Shown: positions 14,201-39,783 of the stretch, piece by piece
Layout: every line of letters begins with the position of its first letter
How positions within the stretch are numbered: position 1 is the first letter of the stretch
Assembly: GCA_012295275.1 (NCBI GenBank)
Contig: CM022679.1
Location: 30,819,154-30,867,653 of the forward strand
Direction of reading: 5' to 3'
From: Chrysomallon squamiferum
Lineage: Eukaryota; Mollusca; Gastropoda; Neomphalida; Peltospiridae
DNA length: 48,500 nt
Notes under the pieces: model-generated
Seen by the model: only the letters and a program-made list of their open reading frames with translations
Told to the model about the DNA's origin: nothing
Databases searched by the model: none
Translations under genes and position numbers: made by a program

Positions 14201-16373
14201 TAAAAAAATAAAAATATCCCTATTCATATCTATCTGAACCTTTGTACCACACTAAAATGCAAATTACTTGTTCTGCCTTGTTCCTTGTCACATCCCTTTT
14301 AGTTTATTATTTATCTTTCCACACTTATTTCTTAAAATATTTAAACTAATTAATTCCTGCTTTTGCTAATTTTTATATTTTTTTTTTTTATTTTTGTGTT
14401 TGTGTGTCACTGCAGGATGATACCACAGTAAGAAAATTTGCTGTTGACTGTGTACAAAGACTACTGAAGTATGCAGCATCTACATATGGAGATTTAGGTC
14501 AGTGGTTGAGATTTTCAGTATCAATACATTGTCTTATTGCATAGAAATTTACTTGAGAAGAGAAATTGTGTTTTTTCAGTGTGTTCAGAAGAAAGTAAAT
14601 TAAAAATCAGAGACGTTTACTTACAGAACTCATAATTGTTAATGCTACGAAAAAGCTAAATACTTATACTTTACTATCAGTTTGCTATATTTATTTACTA
14701 TTACTTTTTAAGTCATGGATTATCTAATGCATATTTTAATGAATAATGATAGTAACAAAATTATTACTTGGATGTAAATGATTAAAACATGTTCTAAAGA
14801 GATGATTTTTTTTAAAGTTAATGTGAGAAGTAATCTTTTAACAAATTTGTCCAATTTATTCTCATTCATCATGCAGTCAGCTAATGTACATTTAAAACTA
14901 GAAAATCACTAAAATTATTCATATTTGTACAAGTGACTTTTGTTCATGCATAATGTGTACATTAGTGAAAATAAGTTTTCAAATTACTGTAGAATAATGA
15001 AAAATGTGGACCAATTCAGGTCATAGGTACATTATGATCTCCTTGGACTTTAATCAAATTATAGGTATGTTTTAAAAATAATAATAATTAGAAAGGTATA
15101 ATTTGAAAATATATATTATGAAGGATAATAATAGATAAATAAATAAATAAAATGGTTAACATGTCTCAGATTGGTTATATTTTTCTCAGACTCCCATCCA
15201 TGGAATCACTTTTCAAACTGGTTACTGTTTTATCAGAACATTATACACCATTTTGTATTCAGAGAATGAATAGTTTAAAAATATGGATGTCTTTGGTCCA
15301 GATCTGATCTCTCCCATAATCTTATTTTCTTATAACAATATATTTTTCAGAAATTTAGAAGTCATGCATGTCAGTAAAATTATATTGTTACCATTTCAGA
15401 AAATCAGTTACTGTCTCACCCATGGAACAAACTGTGGCTTGAAACCCTGATTCAGTTTGATACTGATTATGGTGTATCTGATGAAACTGTGAGCCTGGTT
15501 ATCATGGTAATTTTCTTCACAAAGGATTGTTTATAAAAATAAATTGTTTCTATATTTATATATCAAGCACTATCTATATTTGAACAAAATAACAAATTAA
15601 ACTTTTTATATTTTCCTTCTGATTGTTTTCATTGGCTCTAAACACTAATCTTCGGCTAATAATAAAGTTTGACAATAATATAACAAATCCATGACAAATG
15701 TATATTTGTTGTGATTTAAACCTATAAAAACAAAGAAGCCATCAAACATATGACTGACTGATAAGTACAGAAACCTACGAAGTGGAGTTTTGTTTTATTT
15801 CAGCTGTGTCAGAAGAAAGAAGGAGAAAAGCTGGTAACACACGTGTGTGACTTGCTACTCAGGTGTCTCTCTGTCTCCTGTCTCAGTCCTCTCAGTGCGT
15901 CTCTACTCACTGAGTCACAGCTGCTGGTAAAACAGTTTTAACATAGAATCAGTCAGTGACCAAGTACCAAGTCGTTTTTTCGAATGATTGTTTCTTATAC
16001 ACATACATACATACATACATACATACATACATACAGAGACACAGAGAGAAAGAGAGAGACTAACTGGTTATTTCTTATCAGCTTTACCCTGCAAAGATTA
16101 GAATGCCCTGAGGTAGTGAGTCTGTGCTGAGCTTAATCCAGTAACTAATTATTTCTTTAATCTTAAATAATAGAAAAACTAAATGAAAATAACTGTTTTA
16201 TTTATCAGTTTTAAAGAAGCATAATTACCTTCATTATTATTAGAATTATCATTATTATTCCTGATTAATATTGTTATAAAAATTATTGTTACAATTATTG
16301 CTGTTATATATTCTTATCATATAGCATTATCGTCATTAAAACTGTTAATTTTTTCCTTATTATCACCATCATC

Positions 16374-16405
<32 letters not shown>

Positions 16406-16551
16406 CATCCTAACACACTGTATTTAATTATCAGGACAAACCATTCATGGAGAAATGTGCTCAGAAAAACCTCATCACAGCAGCCAAAGAAAATCTTACA
16501 AAGATTTCATTGGTGAATGAAAGCACTGAAAACCAGCAAAAAACTGTCTAA
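364..16551 (+). CDS. MEI1: Large ARM/HEAT-like helical protein, probable MEI1 (3' part, 28 exons)
   Basis: Exons read by splice sites and phase: 364-408, 606-679, 1180-1285, 1730-1930, 2709-2921, 3252-3297, 3522-3592, 4082-4181, 4726-4860, 5360-5503, 6540-6687, 7215-7372, 7757-7890, 8196-8295, 8870-8981, 9203-9251, 9666-9790, 10287-10406, 10729-10800, 11267-11381, 11825-11926, 12462-12569, 12969-13102, 13743-13973, 14416-14497, 15400-15506, 15804-15926, 16435-16551. Every junction keeps one open frame (3,272 nt, about 1,090 residues) ending in TAA. The translation is almost wholly amphipathic leucine-rich helix (for example LLLLGQLVASSDEF, GLLNIADTTVFVKQLLES), with no transmembrane segment or catalytic motif: an alpha-solenoid scaffold. 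Length, a C-terminal part of about 1,090 residues and the exon number fit MEI1 (human protein about 1,270 residues, relative of plant PRD1), which is needed for meiotic DNA double-strand breaks. Frame and exons are seen directly; the MEI1 name is inference from overall resemblance. Alternatives are other ARM/HEAT proteins. The N-terminus is outside the window. Confidence 0.62.
1921..2063 (+). repeat. Tandem duplication across exon donor (MEI1-like, exon 1730-1930)
   Basis: The end of exon 1730-1930 with its donor (CTAG|GTATGT) and about 50 nt of intron is repeated, diverged, at 2001-2063, again with TAG|GTATGT. The second donor lies 79 nt downstream. The frame between them is open, but use of the second donor would shift the phase against the next exon. 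Confidence 0.7.
5234..5355 (+). repeat. (ATTAT)n and TATTG pentamer tract before an acceptor
   Basis: A pure ATTAT pentamer array of about 16 units passes into TATTG units and runs to within a few bases of the acceptor of exon 5360-5503. It is microsatellite sequence in an intron. Confidence 0.9.
6671..6846 (+). repeat. Four-copy tandem repeat seeded by an exon 3' end and donor
   Basis: Exon 6540-6687 ends in CCATGGATATGT with donor GTAAGT at 6688. The unit (about 46 nt: CATGGATATGT-GTAAGT-TTAGAATTATA) follows in three more diverged copies. Copies at 6780 and 6822 keep GTAAGT- and GTGAGT-type donors; the copy near 6735 has lost its GT. Confidence 0.8.
8755..8829 (+). repeat. (TATG)n microsatellite
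   Basis: About 18 near-perfect TATG units lie in the intron upstream of exon 8870-8981. Confidence 0.9.
9475..9655 (+). repeat. Trinucleotide (ATA/ATG/TTA) and poly-T tract in intron
   Basis: Imperfect ATA/ATG units are followed by TTA units and a 24-nt T run. The tract gives spurious long open frames but has no coding character. Confidence 0.85.
9959..10275 (+). repeat. Composite (TTA)n/(TAC)n array in intron
   Basis: TTA, ACT and TTG trinucleotides alternate in blocks up to the acceptor of exon 10287-10406. Similar blocks fill 10536-10704 in the next intron. Confidence 0.9.
11064..11210 (+). repeat. (GT)n and (GA)n microsatellites
   Basis: A GT run at about 11064-11091 and a GA run at about 11181-11210 lie in the intron before exon 11267-11381. 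Confidence 0.9.
13937..14175 (+). repeat. Four-copy tandem repeat seeded by an exon 3' end and donor
   Basis: The last about 40 nt of exon 13743-13973 (TTTATTTACCTTCATCTTCA, then CAG|GTTATTAA) recur at about 14001-14050, 14055-14105 and 14135-14175. The third copy keeps an intact CAG|GTTATTAAG donor at 14088. Reading on from the true donor meets a stop (TAA) after five codons, so use of the later donor would truncate the protein. Confidence 0.8.
16355..16412 (+). repeat. (ATC)n microsatellite
   Basis: Near-perfect ATC/ACC units lie in the last intron, about 25 nt before the terminal exon's acceptor. Confidence 0.9.
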
Positions 16552-16770
16552 AATAACACTTACATTTAGATTCTAAAACATTAATACCAACTTAGTTAGC
16601 ATCTGTCAAGTGGCTGCCTTTGCATAAAAAAATCCAAACCCTTTATGAAGATCAGGATCTCAAGGCTTTTATTTTACACCAAAGATTCAGGCCCTTAAAT
16701 ACTAAGCATGTTAATTTTATTTTTATTTTGTCCAGTATTTATTTATACAGCTGTCATTTTTGTACTCAGT

Positions 16771-16776
16771 ATTAAA
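16771..16776 (+). promoter_or_regulatory. Candidate poly(A) signal ATTAAA for the MEI1-like gene
   Basis: ATTAAA, the common variant hexamer, occurs 220 nt after the stop codon. No AATAAA is seen closer. The 3' end cannot be fixed from sequence alone. Confidence 0.4.
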
Positions 16777-16998
16777 AAGAAAATAATGTACTAGGATGTA
16801 AATGTAGTTAATATTTTTAAAAATATGAAGTGTAACCTACTTTATAAACGTGAGCGTATATGTTTGTGTAAGTTGTTCAGTTGTTTTCTTGTTGATCATT
16901 GTGATTCTGTTTTAAATGTGAAGTAAATTTAAATCATAAGAAGATTAATTTTATGAAATGTTTAGTTATAGAAACAGTATATTAATTTCCCAGTCAGT

Positions 16999-17200
16999 AT
17001 TTGTTGATTTAATGATTTATTTATTTTTTAGTTTTTTTTTTTTTTATTTTTTTTTTTTTTGTTTTATTTATTATTATTATTATTTTTTTTTTTTTTTTTT
17101 TGTTGTTTATTTATTTGTTTATTTATCTGTTTGTTTGTTGTTTGTTTGTTTATCTGTTTATATTTATTATTTCTACTGGTTTTTTTTCTTCTTTTTTAAA
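16999..17200 (+). repeat. T-rich low-complexity stretch
   Basis: T runs interrupted by TTA, TTTG and TTTA units lie downstream of the MEI1-like gene. No gene is seen between here and 17830. Confidence 0.85.
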
Positions 17201-17833
17201 TGGATTAGTCACAACTACAACAAGGTCTGGATAACCATTGTTGTCTTTTTCTAGTGTCTTGTTCCATGACCAGATCACTACAAAATTTAAAAACTTACAC
17301 ATTTCAGATTTGCAAATCATTTCACATGTCAAGGTTACATAGCTGATGAATCATAAAATGATAAAATAAAACACAGGAAAGACATAATTGATATAATGTT
17401 TTATTTTAGATATATATGAAAATTTAAATATTACATGAATAAAACTGCTTCTTGGAACCATTCAGAATAAGCTTCATTACCTTCATAGTAACAATTGTGT
17501 TTGAAATATCAGATTTCGACTGAAGCCACTGGGTTTTCGGGTTTTTTTTTTTTTAAAATTGTTATTTATTTATTTACTCCTGGTCTTCTGTCCAGTTGAT
17601 TCTTTTTTCTTTCTACATTTTTTTTTTTTTTTTTCCCCTTAGCCTTTTTATTGTGAAAACCAGCTGATAAATTCCGTATATTTCATCGTTTTTCTAAGAA
17701 CCCAAGATGTAAGAAAAGGACAGGTATTATGAACTCAACTATTAAATGAAACAAATAAATAAAAAAGAACAGAAACAAACAAACAAAATCTTGTATGTTG
17801 GAGTGAAACGAAAAAACCGAAGGCCGTGAACAA

Positions 17834-18307
17834 TCAATCCACTATTACTTTGCATTCACAACCAAGACTCGTTAACACAACAAACGAATTAACAACATTT
17901 TGCGCATCAGATTTGAAAGTCAGTAAATAGAGCATAATTACAATACTAATAAAAAAAAATACTCCTTTGTTACACACCATTAAACCATTGTATTCTACCA
18001 AGCCTAACATGCAATACAGGGTAAAAAACAAACCCGTAATTAAGCTGTTTTTGCCTTTAACAATAACATTATTACATGAAGGATTATACAAGCGGTCTTT
18101 GGTTACCAGTCGTACGGCACAGTCTGAAAAGATATATTGTTCAGAGGATGCTAATCTTGCGAGTAATTGTATTTCGTACAAACGTCTGTGTGGTGAACTA
18201 GAACTATCCACTTTGTATTTCCATAAAACTAAGAATGATAACCTTTTGGCAAAACCTACTTTGCAAAAGTCAAAACAAGATTTCCTCACAACTCTATTAC
18301 TTAATGC
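17834..18307. other. Unique sequence open on both strands, no gene assigned
   Basis: About 450 bp is open on minus (151 codons, 17834-18289) and partly on plus (116 codons from 17967). Neither translation resembles a family I know. The plus side leads straight into LINE-derived sequence at 18308, so it may be a more decayed upstream part of that element. Confidence 0.3.
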
Positions 18308-18990
18308 ATATTACTGAGACTCCTTGGAACAAATTTGTAAAAAAATATTAATAGATGATTGTTGTTTAACATAATTATGGACATATCACAACCTTAATGG
18401 TTAATGTTAAATGGTTACGTCAAACTATTAAAAATATTACATTATCAGTATCTACAAATATGGAAAAATTAAACTGAAACGTCTCCAAAGGGTATTAATT
18501 AAAAATTTTTGTTATTATTATTTTTTTTTGTAAAATGAATTCTGATTTGAAAATGCTGCCTCAAAAGAATGCTAATATCTTATGTAAATTTAGAATCTCT
18601 AATGTTAAACTTTCTATTAAAATTGGACGATGGTTTAATATTCTAAGAGAAAATAGAAAATGTCATATTTGTAATCTTACCAGAACTGGAGATGAATATC
18701 ATAATATATTTGAATGTAATGATCCTATATTATTAAATGCGAGAAAAAGTATACCAGATAAATATATGATACATCCAAATGTAATTTCATAAAATAATTT
18801 GTTTAACAGTAATAATATATTTGTATTAAAAAAAAGTTACGTTTGTTAATAAGAACTATATGTGATAGCGTATGTTGTCCACGTTAAACTTCCAGACGTA
18901 GCAGTTTAATTTTAATTTTCTTATTATGTATCTGTAATGCATTCTTCTCTGCACTGTAATCTTTAGTTTATGAGAATAAAGTCAGTATCT
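18308..18990 (+). pseudogene. Decayed LINE (non-LTR retrotransposon) reverse transcriptase C-terminus and 3' end
   Basis: Read across frames, the stretch gives the usual C-terminal end of invertebrate LINE polymerases. First comes WNKFVKKILIDDCCLT at about 18319, then VKWLRQTIKNI at about 18405. An 85-codon open piece at 18535-18792 contains the zinc-knuckle-like CHIC-(11)-H-(4)-C arrangement in the setting GDEYHNIFEC, preceded by IKIGRW. After a stop and a frame change, LRLLIRTICDS follows at about 18836-18870. A GAATAAAG motif at 18973-18980 resembles the 3' tail of such elements. Several stops and frame changes show it is dead and 5'-truncated. The clade cannot be named from this piece. 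Confidence 0.75.
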
Positions 18991-19214
18991 TTGTCATTGT
19001 TATTGACTGCTAAGCTGCAGGCAGCTCTGTAAAGTGATATATGTTTGTTTGCTTGCTTTTCTTAAATCTGTGGAAACGTTACATAAGTAGACAATGTTAA
19101 CTGTCTACGTCCCTTAATTCGTAGTCGTCAGATTGCGCTAATAAATGTGATCTGCGCAAACTGTACGTTTTCTGTAATTACAATACTGTAAGTATCTGAA
19201 CAAAGACAGTTTAG

Positions 19215-19330
19215 TGAATAAACGTTTACCCGCTAAAAATCGGTCAGATCATAAGGCAATTTCCCGTTCCAGCCACTGGTGAATAACTGATTAATAAATG
19301 GGGTTGGTATGTGTTTTCTTTGTCTAGACA
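19215..19330 (+). repeat. Dispersed repeat, copy A
   Basis: The segment starting TGAATAAACGTTTACCCGCT and containing CCGTTCCAGCCACTGGT is repeated in the same orientation at 19474-19575. Copy A has about 12 extra bases inside. It may be a pair of SINE- or LTR-like fragments; it has no coding capacity. Confidence 0.75.
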
Positions 19331-19473
19331 GATCCTTTGTTGCTCATCGAATTAAGATTAAAGTGACTCGAATCCACTTCACTTTCCTCCGTTTATATAT
19401 ATATATATATAGCACTTAATTAGCTTTATAGAGACATTTAATCTTACTTTATATATACACGCACAAAACTTGC

Positions 19474-19575
19474 TGAATAAACGTTTACCCGCTGAAACTG
19501 GGCAATTATCCGTTCCAGCCACTGGTCAAGTTTGATTTATAAATGGGCATGGTTTCCGTTTTCGGTTGTCTATAC
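19474..19575 (+). repeat. Dispersed repeat, copy B
   Basis: This matches copy A at 19215-19330 in three blocks: TGAATAAACGTTTACCCGCT, CCGTTCCAGCCACTGGT and TTTATAAATGG/TTAATAAATGG. The copies are about 260 nt apart. Confidence 0.75.
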
Positions 19576-20029
19576 CAGTGGGTACCATAAAAACAAAATG
19601 AGGAAGAAATAAATTCTGTAAGATTTTGACATACAATAATATTGATATTAATTATAGTTGTTTATGACGATGATGATGGTAATGACGACCACGATGACAA
19701 TGTATTAGAATAATAAGTAAATAAAAACGCTGGATATAATAAAGATACCTGATAAATTAATACGTAAAATATAATAAACGAAACATTAACAAGCTTGCAT
19801 AAAGAAAGCCTAGCGTTATAATATCCATACAGGTGGTAATAACAATTCGACGACATGTTCTTTATGTTCTGAAAACCCTTCAACATCTGTTACTATACAC
19901 TCAGTAATTTTTTACATTGAAAATATCGAGAAACATCTAGAACTTATTGCAGAATTATAATTTTATGCAATTGACAATCGCTTGAAAAATATTTCACATC
20001 GGTTCTGCTGTCTTCTCTTTCTTTCATTA

Positions 20030-20032
20030 TTA

Positions 20033-20079
<47 letters not shown>

Positions 20080-20081
20080 TT
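20030..20081 (+). repeat. (TTA)n microsatellite
   Basis: About 17 units of TTA, nearly pure, in intergenic sequence. Confidence 0.9.
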
Positions 20082-20202
20082 GGTGGTTGTAACTGTTGCT
20101 TTTGCTGCTGCTGTTGCAGCCTTTTTAATAGATTTTAATTTTCAACTTTTAAAAGTTTTCCTGTCACAAATTATTGTATAAGAAAACGTAAATACAACAT
20201 TT

Positions 20203-20518
20203 AATTATTATATATTGTATTTTAATATGTTCATAGTTGTATCATTATTATACACTGTATTTTAATATGTTCATAGTTGTATCATTATTATACACTGTAT
20301 TTTAATATGTTCATAGTTGTATCATTATTATACACTGTATTTTAATATGTTCATAATTGTATCATTATTGTACATTGTATTTTAATATGTTCATAGTTGT
20401 ATCATTATTATACATTTCATTTTAATATGTTCATATTGTACGTTATTATATATTGTATTTTAATACGTTCATAATTATATCATTATTGTTAATATGTTCA
20501 TAGTTGTATCATTATTAT
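20203..20518 (+). repeat. 40-bp tandem array
   Basis: The unit TTTTAATATGTTCATAGTTG followed by TATCATTATTATACACTGTA repeats about eight times. The central copies are almost identical and the ends are worn and shortened. Confidence 0.9.
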
Positions 20519-22266
20519 TTTTTGATTAGCCCATGGGTGAAATAATATTTATTACTTCAAACGCCTACACAAAACGATTTACTGAACCCTTTATTATGTC
20601 CTTCGGACTCACAGCTGGGGAAATTAATCCATTTCCATCAACATGTCTACTTATGTATAATATTTTTATATTAATTTAATCTATTGTACTCACCAGCGCC
20701 ATTTTCCGGCACAAAGAGAGATTAAAGCTGATTGGTCCACTTGTAACACTAATGAGACGTTTCAACTTGAAAGACAAAACAGAGCGTACGCTCGGACTAG
20801 TTAAAACAGAAGTCTTTTGTGTTGCAAACCTGTTACATTTTACAGGTAATCTTTATCTGAGACTTTATGCAGGACGCTGGAATTTATTGTCGCTTAGAAC
20901 TGAAGTCCAAACTCTTTACTGGAAATAATCATTCGCTGCTGAATGCTAAAAGTTTTAATATTTCGGAACAAGAGTTGAATTTCACTGTCGTTTCCTTCGA
21001 GAATGTAAAATTTCTTCTATGACGTTTGTTAAGTTCAAAAATTGCTTTTGATTTAGAATTTAAACTAGTGCTTCATTAGATTTCAAAAATAAATAAATAT
21101 ATAAATATGAACCGTTTAATAGTATAGAACAAGAGTTATGGTTTGATTTGAAGCTAATTTCGCTTGTGGATTATTTTGTTTTGGACCTTGGAAACGATTG
21201 CTTAAGAAACGAAAATCTACGTTAGACAAAACATTTAAAAGGAATAATTAATTGTGAATATCTATCTAAAGACGCATGTACTACAAAACAAACCTTGGGA
21301 TTATTTTTCGATGTGGATATTTCGAACGTGTGTAAAATTGGAATTTATTTGGACTTTTCATATTGCATTATATTGTCATGTTACCAGTGGTGTCACTATT
21401 TGATTTGGGGAAATTTTATGCTAAATGTTAAAATTTCATAGAATTCTGCACAGAATTTTTATGACCAGAAAGAACTTTGTATTAAACCCAACTAGGTTAT
21501 TAGTTAACAACATTTGATTTCAAATGACTGTCATTAGAATTAGCTGTATTTATTGTTATAATGATTTTGAATTAGATTTAATTTTTTTTTTTTTTTTTAA
21601 AGTGTGATCTGGTTATAGCGAGTGAGATTTTGACTATTGTGTGTCCTTTCCAACGAGTTTGTTTCATAGGTTAGATTTTTATATTTCATTGTACTGTTAT
21701 ATTTTAGGTTGGCTTTTTAATTCTATATCCTACATTTTAATAATACATTTATTTTGTATGGTTACTTTTTAATACAACATACTACCCTGTATTGTTACGT
21801 TTTAATAATATATTCATACTGTATTCTTACAATTTAAGACATCATTCTACATTGCACTGTTCTATTTTACTACTACGTTTTGTTTGTTCTATGGTCATAG
21901 TTTAGCGCAACATTTTACACTGTACTTTTTTTACTGCTATATGGTTACAATTTAATACAGCATATTACAATGTACGGCTACATTTTAAAGCATATGAAGA
22001 CAATCTAAACAAGGCACATGGTCTACAGAACAATGGACTAATGTCTGATACGATTTGGAACTGGAAAAAAATTTAACGTGCTAATCAGAGCGAGCTGTTT
22101 GAAACTGATAGCCTTACATACTTCATTCGGCCTTAGGAAAACAAAAGGATTACTACCGAAGACCGTACGTACACGTTACCTTGACAGCTCCGGGGTAAAT
22201 CGTTGATCTGGTTTGGTTGTCAGTAACATGAAAAGAGAGTAAGAAGAGGAAGAACAGTTGGAGACG

Positions 22267-22299
<33 letters not shown>

Positions 22300-22340
22300 T
22301 TCTAATAAGATCTTCAACTTGAGACCAGAGTTATTTATAA
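20519..22340 (+). promoter_or_regulatory. Upstream region and possible 5' UTR of the receptor gene
   Basis: About 1.8 kb without a supported exon lies between the 40-bp array and the first coding ATG. The part at 20690-20900 has less low-complexity sequence than its surroundings, which would suit a promoter or first non-coding exon, but no TATA box, initiator or splice pair stands out clearly. Confidence 0.25.
21690..21995 (+). repeat. Degenerate tandem array of about 40-50 bp units
   Basis: Variants of TGTTACATTTTAATACAACA-(t)-TACACTGTA recur about seven times with heavy divergence. The unit resembles the array at 20203-20518 (TTTTAATA... TACACTGTA), so both may descend from one satellite. 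Confidence 0.55.
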
Positions 22341-37518
<15,178 letters not shown>

Positions 37519-37682
37519 ACTGTGAGACAACATTTTAAAACGTATTTGTAGGTTAAAAGCATGAACATCTTCAGTTCACGTTTTGACGTTTATTCTTCAG
37601 AATACTTTTTCATTAACGTTCATTTTGTATATTTCTTTGGCAAATCAGATACGAACGAAAAAAAAAATGCAAACAACAACAG

Positions 37683-37688
37683 AATAAA
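37683..37688 (+). promoter_or_regulatory. Candidate poly(A) signal AATAAA for the receptor
   Basis: AATAAA lies 165 nt after the stop codon. Further overlapping copies are at 37798-37803 and 37802-37807. Either could serve. Confidence 0.5.
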
Positions 37689-38400
37689 AACGTAAAATTC
37701 ATGTTTATTTATTTACAAATAACTTCTTTTATATAGGAAAACGATTGTGTCTAAAAAGCAGTTCTTATGTATAATTTTGCATGAAATATACTGTAACAAT
37801 AAATAAATTCAAAAAATAAAATTAACAGCTATTTTAACATTTTGTTGTAATTAATATTTTCAAATCATCATTATAATCATTGTTATCATTATTAATATTT
37901 CTATTAGTATTATTATAGTTATTATCATCATCTATCATCATCATTATTCTAGGTGTTTAATTTACTTTTATAAAACTTGGTTAAATATTTTGTTAATTTC
38001 ATGTGAACAATAAAATTACATGTATTTTTTTTTACTTTCTTCTTACTCTTGTTTGTTTGTTTGTTATTTTTTTTTTTATTCTACTCAGAACACAAAATAT
38101 GCTTAGTTGTTTGTTGATGTGTTGTCTGTTAAATAACTTTCTGATGTGGCTTAGAATACAAAAAAAACAAAAACTTTTAATGGCTATATTTGTTACAGTA
38201 ATTAAGTTACTGTTTGGAAGCGTAACAAGTCTGATATAGTCTGTAATACACAGTGTGAAAGTTATTGTATTTTTTTATTAGAAATACTTTGCAGTTTCGT
38301 TTTATAAAGAATACCATGTCCCCTTTGGAATGTAAATGGTATGTAACCACATTATCATTCGCGTTTTTTGTCTACGTAAATTGTTTGTTACAGGCTGTTT

Positions 38401-38473
38401 GTAAATAATTGTAGTAGTAACTGTAATAACAGTGTTAGTAATAGTGGTAGTAGTAGCAGCAGCAATAGTAATA
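38401..38473 (+). repeat. (TAG/TAA)n stretch interrupted by the MITE
   Basis: GTAGTAGTA/GTAATA trinucleotides lead into the MITE at 38474 and continue after it at 38721-38770. The element appears to have landed inside a trinucleotide microsatellite. Confidence 0.7.
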
Positions 38474-38720
38474 CAGGTACCGGACCAATTATCCGGAAAT
38501 CTGGAACTACTCTTTCAAGCCGCGTGGCATTCATTCACTCGCTGCACTGTTTACGTGTCGAGTCGCCACAATTCTGTATCGTCAGTTTTCTTTATGTTTT
38601 TAATTTTAAAATGTTTAAATTATTTACGTATTTAGATGCCTAGGTACCAGAAAACCGGAAAATCCAGGAATTCGGAATGCCTCGGACCCCAAGGAGTTCG
38701 GATAATTGGTCCGGTACCTG
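38474..38720. mobile_element. MITE with perfect 22-bp terminal inverted repeats (pogo/Tigger-like), copy 1
   Basis: The 247-bp element begins CAGGTACCGGACCAATTATC and ends with the exact inverse; 22 bp pair perfectly. A TA precedes the left end; the right flank is CA, so the target duplication is worn on one side. It has no transposase. The CAGGTAC...TTATCCGGAAAT ends resemble Tigger/pogo-type ends. The core, with TTTCAAGC and GGCATTCATTCACTCG, is shared with copy 2. Confidence 0.85.
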
Positions 38721-39192
38721 CAGTAGTACTATTAGTAATACTACTATCAGTTGCAATAGTTACATTATTTCAGTAATATTAAGACCATTTATCCAGCTTT
38801 CAGAAAACTGGCTTTAATTTTTCACTAGATGTTTATTTGATAGTTTGAATTTATATTAAACCTTGGTTCGGAAAGATGTGAAAAAACTAAAATCTGGGTC
38901 ACGTCTGCTCGCACGTTTTCCAGATAACTCGTCTGTTCCTGTAGCAGTGAAAACATAACAACAATTATAGTTCAATAGAAACTTTAATCACTAATTTAAA
39001 ACAGTTTGACTGTTTTCTCAGCGATATCAGCAGACACATCAGTTGTCAAAACGTTGCAAAACGTTTACGATAAACATAAAATTTAGCTTTAATTATAGCG
39101 TGTTACTTCTGAAAACTCGTACTTTTATCAGTTGTCAGCAAGTGATCTTTTATATGCGCCTTACCACATACAGGACAACACATACCATTGCT

Positions 39193-39198
39193 TTTATT
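39193..39198 (-). promoter_or_regulatory. Candidate poly(A) signal for NPRL3
   Basis: TTTATT on plus (AATAAA on minus) lies about 350 nt past the NPRL3 stop codon. The placement is plausible but not proven. Confidence 0.35.
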
Positions 39199-39227
39199 GA
39201 CTCAAGGCTTTGCTCCACTTTTCATCT

Positions 39228-39485
39228 CATTATAACTGTAACAGTATACACCTGTGGTATAACTGTAACAGAATACTGCTGTTTGTAACTGTAACAGTAT
39301 ACATCAGTGTTATAGCTGTAACAGCATACACCTGTTTGTAACTTTAACAGAATACTCCTGTTTGTAACTAACAGCACAGACCTGTGTTACAACTGTATCA
39401 ATATACACCTGTGTTATATCTTCAACAGTTATGTACCACTGGTAAATATATACCAGTATACACCTGTCCTATAACAGTATAACTT
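39228..39485. repeat. Degenerate minisatellite of about 25-30 bp units
   Basis: Variants of TGTAACAGTATACACCTGTG recur about ten times, with spacing of 24-31 nt. It lies in the putative 3' UTR or just past the end of NPRL3. Confidence 0.8.
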
Positions 39486-39544
39486 GTGGCATTACAGTAA
39501 GAGTAACTCATTTGAATAGTAATGGTAAATATCTGCCTTGGTCT

Positions 39545-39743
39545 TCAGATTGCGTAGAACTCTGTAGCTGGGTCCTGGTGGCTGCAAGTGATGAGGACAT
39601 CTTTAAATTTGTCCAGCAAGGTGAGGAGGTGGGAGCGGGTGATGTTTTCGTAAAACATTATTTCCTCCAGATGATGCTTTCCATTGAAGTAAGGACTTAG
39701 CCTGAAAGAACAACGCAAAGGCAAGGAAAGAAAGGTCAATGAG

Positions 39744-39783
<40 letters not shown>

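Noticed and set aside
17834-18289. 151-codon minus-strand frame as a membrane protein gene
   Set aside because: The hydrophobic content can come from AT-rich sequence; it has no family resemblance or splice support and the opposite strand is open too.
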